A DNA stretch of 38,613 nucleotides from a candidate division WWE3 bacterium (GTDB lineage: Bacteria; Patescibacteriota; WWE3; UBA101185; UBA10185), in the NCBI GenBank assembly GCA_945897985.1, contig CAMDGN010000005.1:1-38613 (forward strand), in the 5' to 3' direction. The notes below the pieces were generated by a model. It worked only from the letters and a program-made list of their open reading frames with translations, was not told the DNA's origin and did not search any database. The translations under genes were made by a program, and so were the position numbers. Every line of letters starts with the position of its first letter. The first letter of the stretch is position 1. Below, in pieces: positions 36,547 to 38,613 of this stretch.

Positions 36547-37220
36547 TTGACGAACTCCCCGTCCTTAATAACAAAGACTTTATCGGCAATTTTAGCTAAG
36601 TCGTTATCATGAGTTACCAAGATTATAGTTTTTCCTAATTTATTTAGTTCAATAAACTTCTTTATAATTTCAGAACCTGTTTTGGAATCGAGATTACCAG
36701 TCGGTTCATCAGCTAGTATAATCGAAGGATCGTTAACTAGAGCTCTTGCAATTGCAACTCGTTGCCTTTGACCTCCAGAAAGTTCGTTAGATTTATTGTT
36801 TACTCTTTCTTGAAGATCAACAAGTTTGAGCATCTCCATAGCCTTTCTCTCCCAATTCTTCTTTGGGGTATTAGAGTACTGTAAAGGAAGCATTACATTT
36901 TCAAGAGTAGTGGCTCTTGATAAAAGGTTAAAGGCTTGAAACACAAAGCCTATCTCACTATTTCTAACTTTAGCTAAGTGCTCTTCGGGGTATTTGGAAA
37001 CATCTTTACCATTCAAGATTACCTGACCTGAAGTTGGAGTGTCAAGCAAACCTATAATGTGCATTAAAGTAGATTTGCCACTTCCCGATTTACCAACTAT
37101 AGAGATAAAATCTCCGGGATGGATATCAATTGAGACATTTTTCAATGCTTCAATTTTTTGACCGCCTATCTGATAAGACTTATTGATATTTTTAAGTGAG
37201 AGAATTGGTTCTACTGCCAT
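36543..37220 (-). CDS. MacB/LolD-like ABC transporter ATP-binding protein
   Basis: GKSGSGKSTLMHIIG, LSGGQRQRVAIARAL, ILADEPTGNLDSKTG. Confidence 0.95.
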   Translation of the reverse strand: MAVEPILSLKNINKSYQIGGQKIEALKNVSIDIHPGDFISIVGKSGSGKSTLMHIIGLLDTPTSGQVILNGKDVSKYPEEHLAKVRNSEIGFVFQAFNLLSRATTLENVMLPLQYSNTPKKNWERKAMEMLKLVDLQERVNNKSNELSGGQRQRVAIARALVNDPSIILADEPTGNLDSKTGSEIIKKFIELNKLGKTIILVTHDNDLAKIADKVFVIKDGEFVK

Positions 37221-38257
37221 TAGAATGTAACTGAGTTACCCTCTTGGACATTCTTTGCAGATGAATCAGGGATAACCACAAACTCAGGTAATTCAGTCTT
37301 AATTGAAGTTAGAGTATCCCCTTCAAGATTAACTTCGATAAATTTCTTTTGTAGTTTATTGGATGATGAAACTGTCCAAATATACTTCTTATCACCTTCG
37401 GAATAAATTGCATCAAAAGGAAGCGCTCGTACATTTTTTTCTTCACTAACAATAATACTTACATCCCCTGTCATTCCTTTTACAATCATGTCATTTTTAT
37501 TTTCAAGAGTAATTTTAAGTTTGAAGGTTTTAGTTGCGGAATCTTCATCAACATACGAAGGAACAGATTGAACTTTACCAATAAATTTGTCTTGAGGATA
37601 AGCATCAAGAATAATTTCTGTAGATTGATCAGGCTTTACAAACTTATAGTCTTCTTGATCTAAATCTGCTTGAAATTCCAAGATACCTAAATTAGATATT
37701 TTTATAACACTAGACGAAGTAGCAATTTCACCAATATCAAAAGGTTGTGAAGTAATTGTTCCATCAAAAGGAGCGTAAAGGTATGTTTTCTTTAAAGTCG
37801 CAAGAGAAGATTTATATGAATTATCATAAATTCTCAAGTCGTCGGTTAACTTATCAAAATTCAAGTTGTATTGAGAATCACCTCCAACCCTGCTGGTGTG
37901 GTTTTGATTTGCATCTAGGTAGATATCTCGTGTTTTTTGAGCACTATCCTTCTTTTTTCTAGCAGATTCAGCATCAAAATAGATGTCCTCATTAAAAACT
38001 TGAGCAACTAAATCGCCCTGCTTTACACTGTCTCCTTCTTTTTTGTAAATACTAACAATTTTTCCTGATATTGGAAAACCAACGGAAGCTTCAAGAGGAG
38101 ATTTAATATAGCCAGATGCTGAAACAGATCTAACAACATCAGCGGTTATGACTGAAACTTTTTTAGCTTTTACTGAAGAAGGAGCTGTAAATCTATAAAT
38201 AATAAATCCAATGAAAGTAACTGCTATAATTATGATAATTAATTTCTTAGTAGTCAT
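37220..38257 (-). CDS. HlyD/MacA-like periplasmic adaptor subunit
   Basis: Single N-terminal TM, SASGYIKSPLEASVGFPISGKIVSIYKKEGDSVKQGD, YAPFDGTITS. Confidence 0.88.
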   Translation of the reverse strand: MTTKKLIIIIIAVTFIGFIIYRFTAPSSVKAKKVSVITADVVRSVSASGYIKSPLEASVGFPISGKIVSIYKKEGDSVKQGDLVAQVFNEDIYFDAESARKKKDSAQKTRDIYLDANQNHTSRVGGDSQYNLNFDKLTDDLRIYDNSYKSSLATLKKTYLYAPFDGTITSQPFDIGEIATSSSVIKISNLGILEFQADLDQEDYKFVKPDQSTEIILDAYPQDKFIGKVQSVPSYVDEDSATKTFKLKITLENKNDMIVKGMTGDVSIIVSEEKNVRALPFDAIYSEGDKKYIWTVSSSNKLQKKFIEVNLEGDTLTSIKTELPEFVVIPDSSAKNVQEGNSVTF

Positions 38258-38271
38258 ACGGTAATTTTAAC

Positions 38272-38613
38272 ATGAATCAAAAAAATAACTATTTTAAAAA
38301 TCTATTTAAAACCGAACTTAACCGAGATTTATTCAAGATTATTTTAGTTTTATTTGTTTATATAATTATTATTTTTATATTTAAGTCAGGATATGATTAT
38401 CAAAGCGTTATTCCATTTAGAGAAAAAGAAGAAGTTGAGCCTGTAAATAAAATTACATATTTCTTAAATATAAATGGAAAGGAATATACACTAGATTTTG
38501 ACTCTAGAAAGAGCTTACTCTCAATTATTGAATCAATCTCGGACCTAAATGTTGATATTGTTAAGTTTTACGAAGGAAATAAAATTAAAACTATTAATAA
38601 TTCCTCTAGTGTC
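38272..38613 (+). CDS. Hypothetical membrane-anchored protein (partial, truncated by window end)
   Basis: Manual translation MNQKNNYFKNLFKTELNRDLFKIILVLFVYIIIIFIFKSGYDYQSVIPFREKEEVEPVNKITYFLNINGKEYTLDF...; open to the end and absent from the supplied track. Confidence 0.6.
   Translation, partial: MNQKNNYFKNLFKTELNRDLFKIILVLFVYIIIIFIFKSGYDYQSVIPFREKEEVEPVNKITYFLNINGKEYTLDFDSRKSLLSIIESISDLNVDIVKFYEGNKIKTINNSSSV

Noticed and set aside
1-38613. Possible UGA recoding as in some CPR lineages
   Set aside because: TGA serves as the stop of clear genes (e.g. 15217) and does not interrupt conserved domains.
34112-38613. Defence island, prophage or integrated element near the tRNAs
   Set aside because: No integrase, transposase, terminase, restriction or CRISPR proteins, and no att-like direct repeats seen next to the tRNAs.

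Overview
AT-rich bacterial window (standard code, TGA used as stop) that looks like a compact Candidate Phyla Radiation-type genome; that assignment is inference only. About 32 supported protein genes and 7 tRNAs (Gln, Val, Phe, Gly, Leu, Lys, Arg; all minus strand, CCA encoded). Recognisable content: a 2-oxoacid:ferredoxin oxidoreductase operon (6759-12420); trpS; a DHH phosphoesterase with N-terminal OB fold; TspO; GIY-YIG nuclease; TauE/SafE-cupredoxin fusion; ABC-F ATPase; DUF2207 protein; stand-alone FNR-type flavoreductase; DUF4870-DsbB-photolyase operon; MazG-like; DEAD-box helicase; P-type ATPase; two GT-C-like membrane proteins; MFS transporter; MacA/MacB-like exporter. Best leads: (1) one 942-aa ORF fusing an ADP-forming acyl-CoA synthetase to an FNR-type flavoreductase, in an operon with OFOR gamma-alpha, beta and a 3-Cys ferredoxin. 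(2) Two tandem secreted proteins with five copies of an apparently unnamed ~75-aa 'ICWG...C' domain on Thr/Pro-rich stalks. (3) Two start-site architectures: leaderless genes with a -10 box ~6 nt before ATG, versus solitary genes of unknown function with strong SD and related ATGG(C/G)G hairpins at the 3' end. (4) A candidate ~75-nt structured sRNA between divergent genes at about 1696-1775. (5) A four-fold CxxC zinc-ribbon protein, an internally duplicated 4-TM Cys protein, a deleted ABC-F remnant, and a tRNA-Arg whose terminal A is the A of an MFS start codon.
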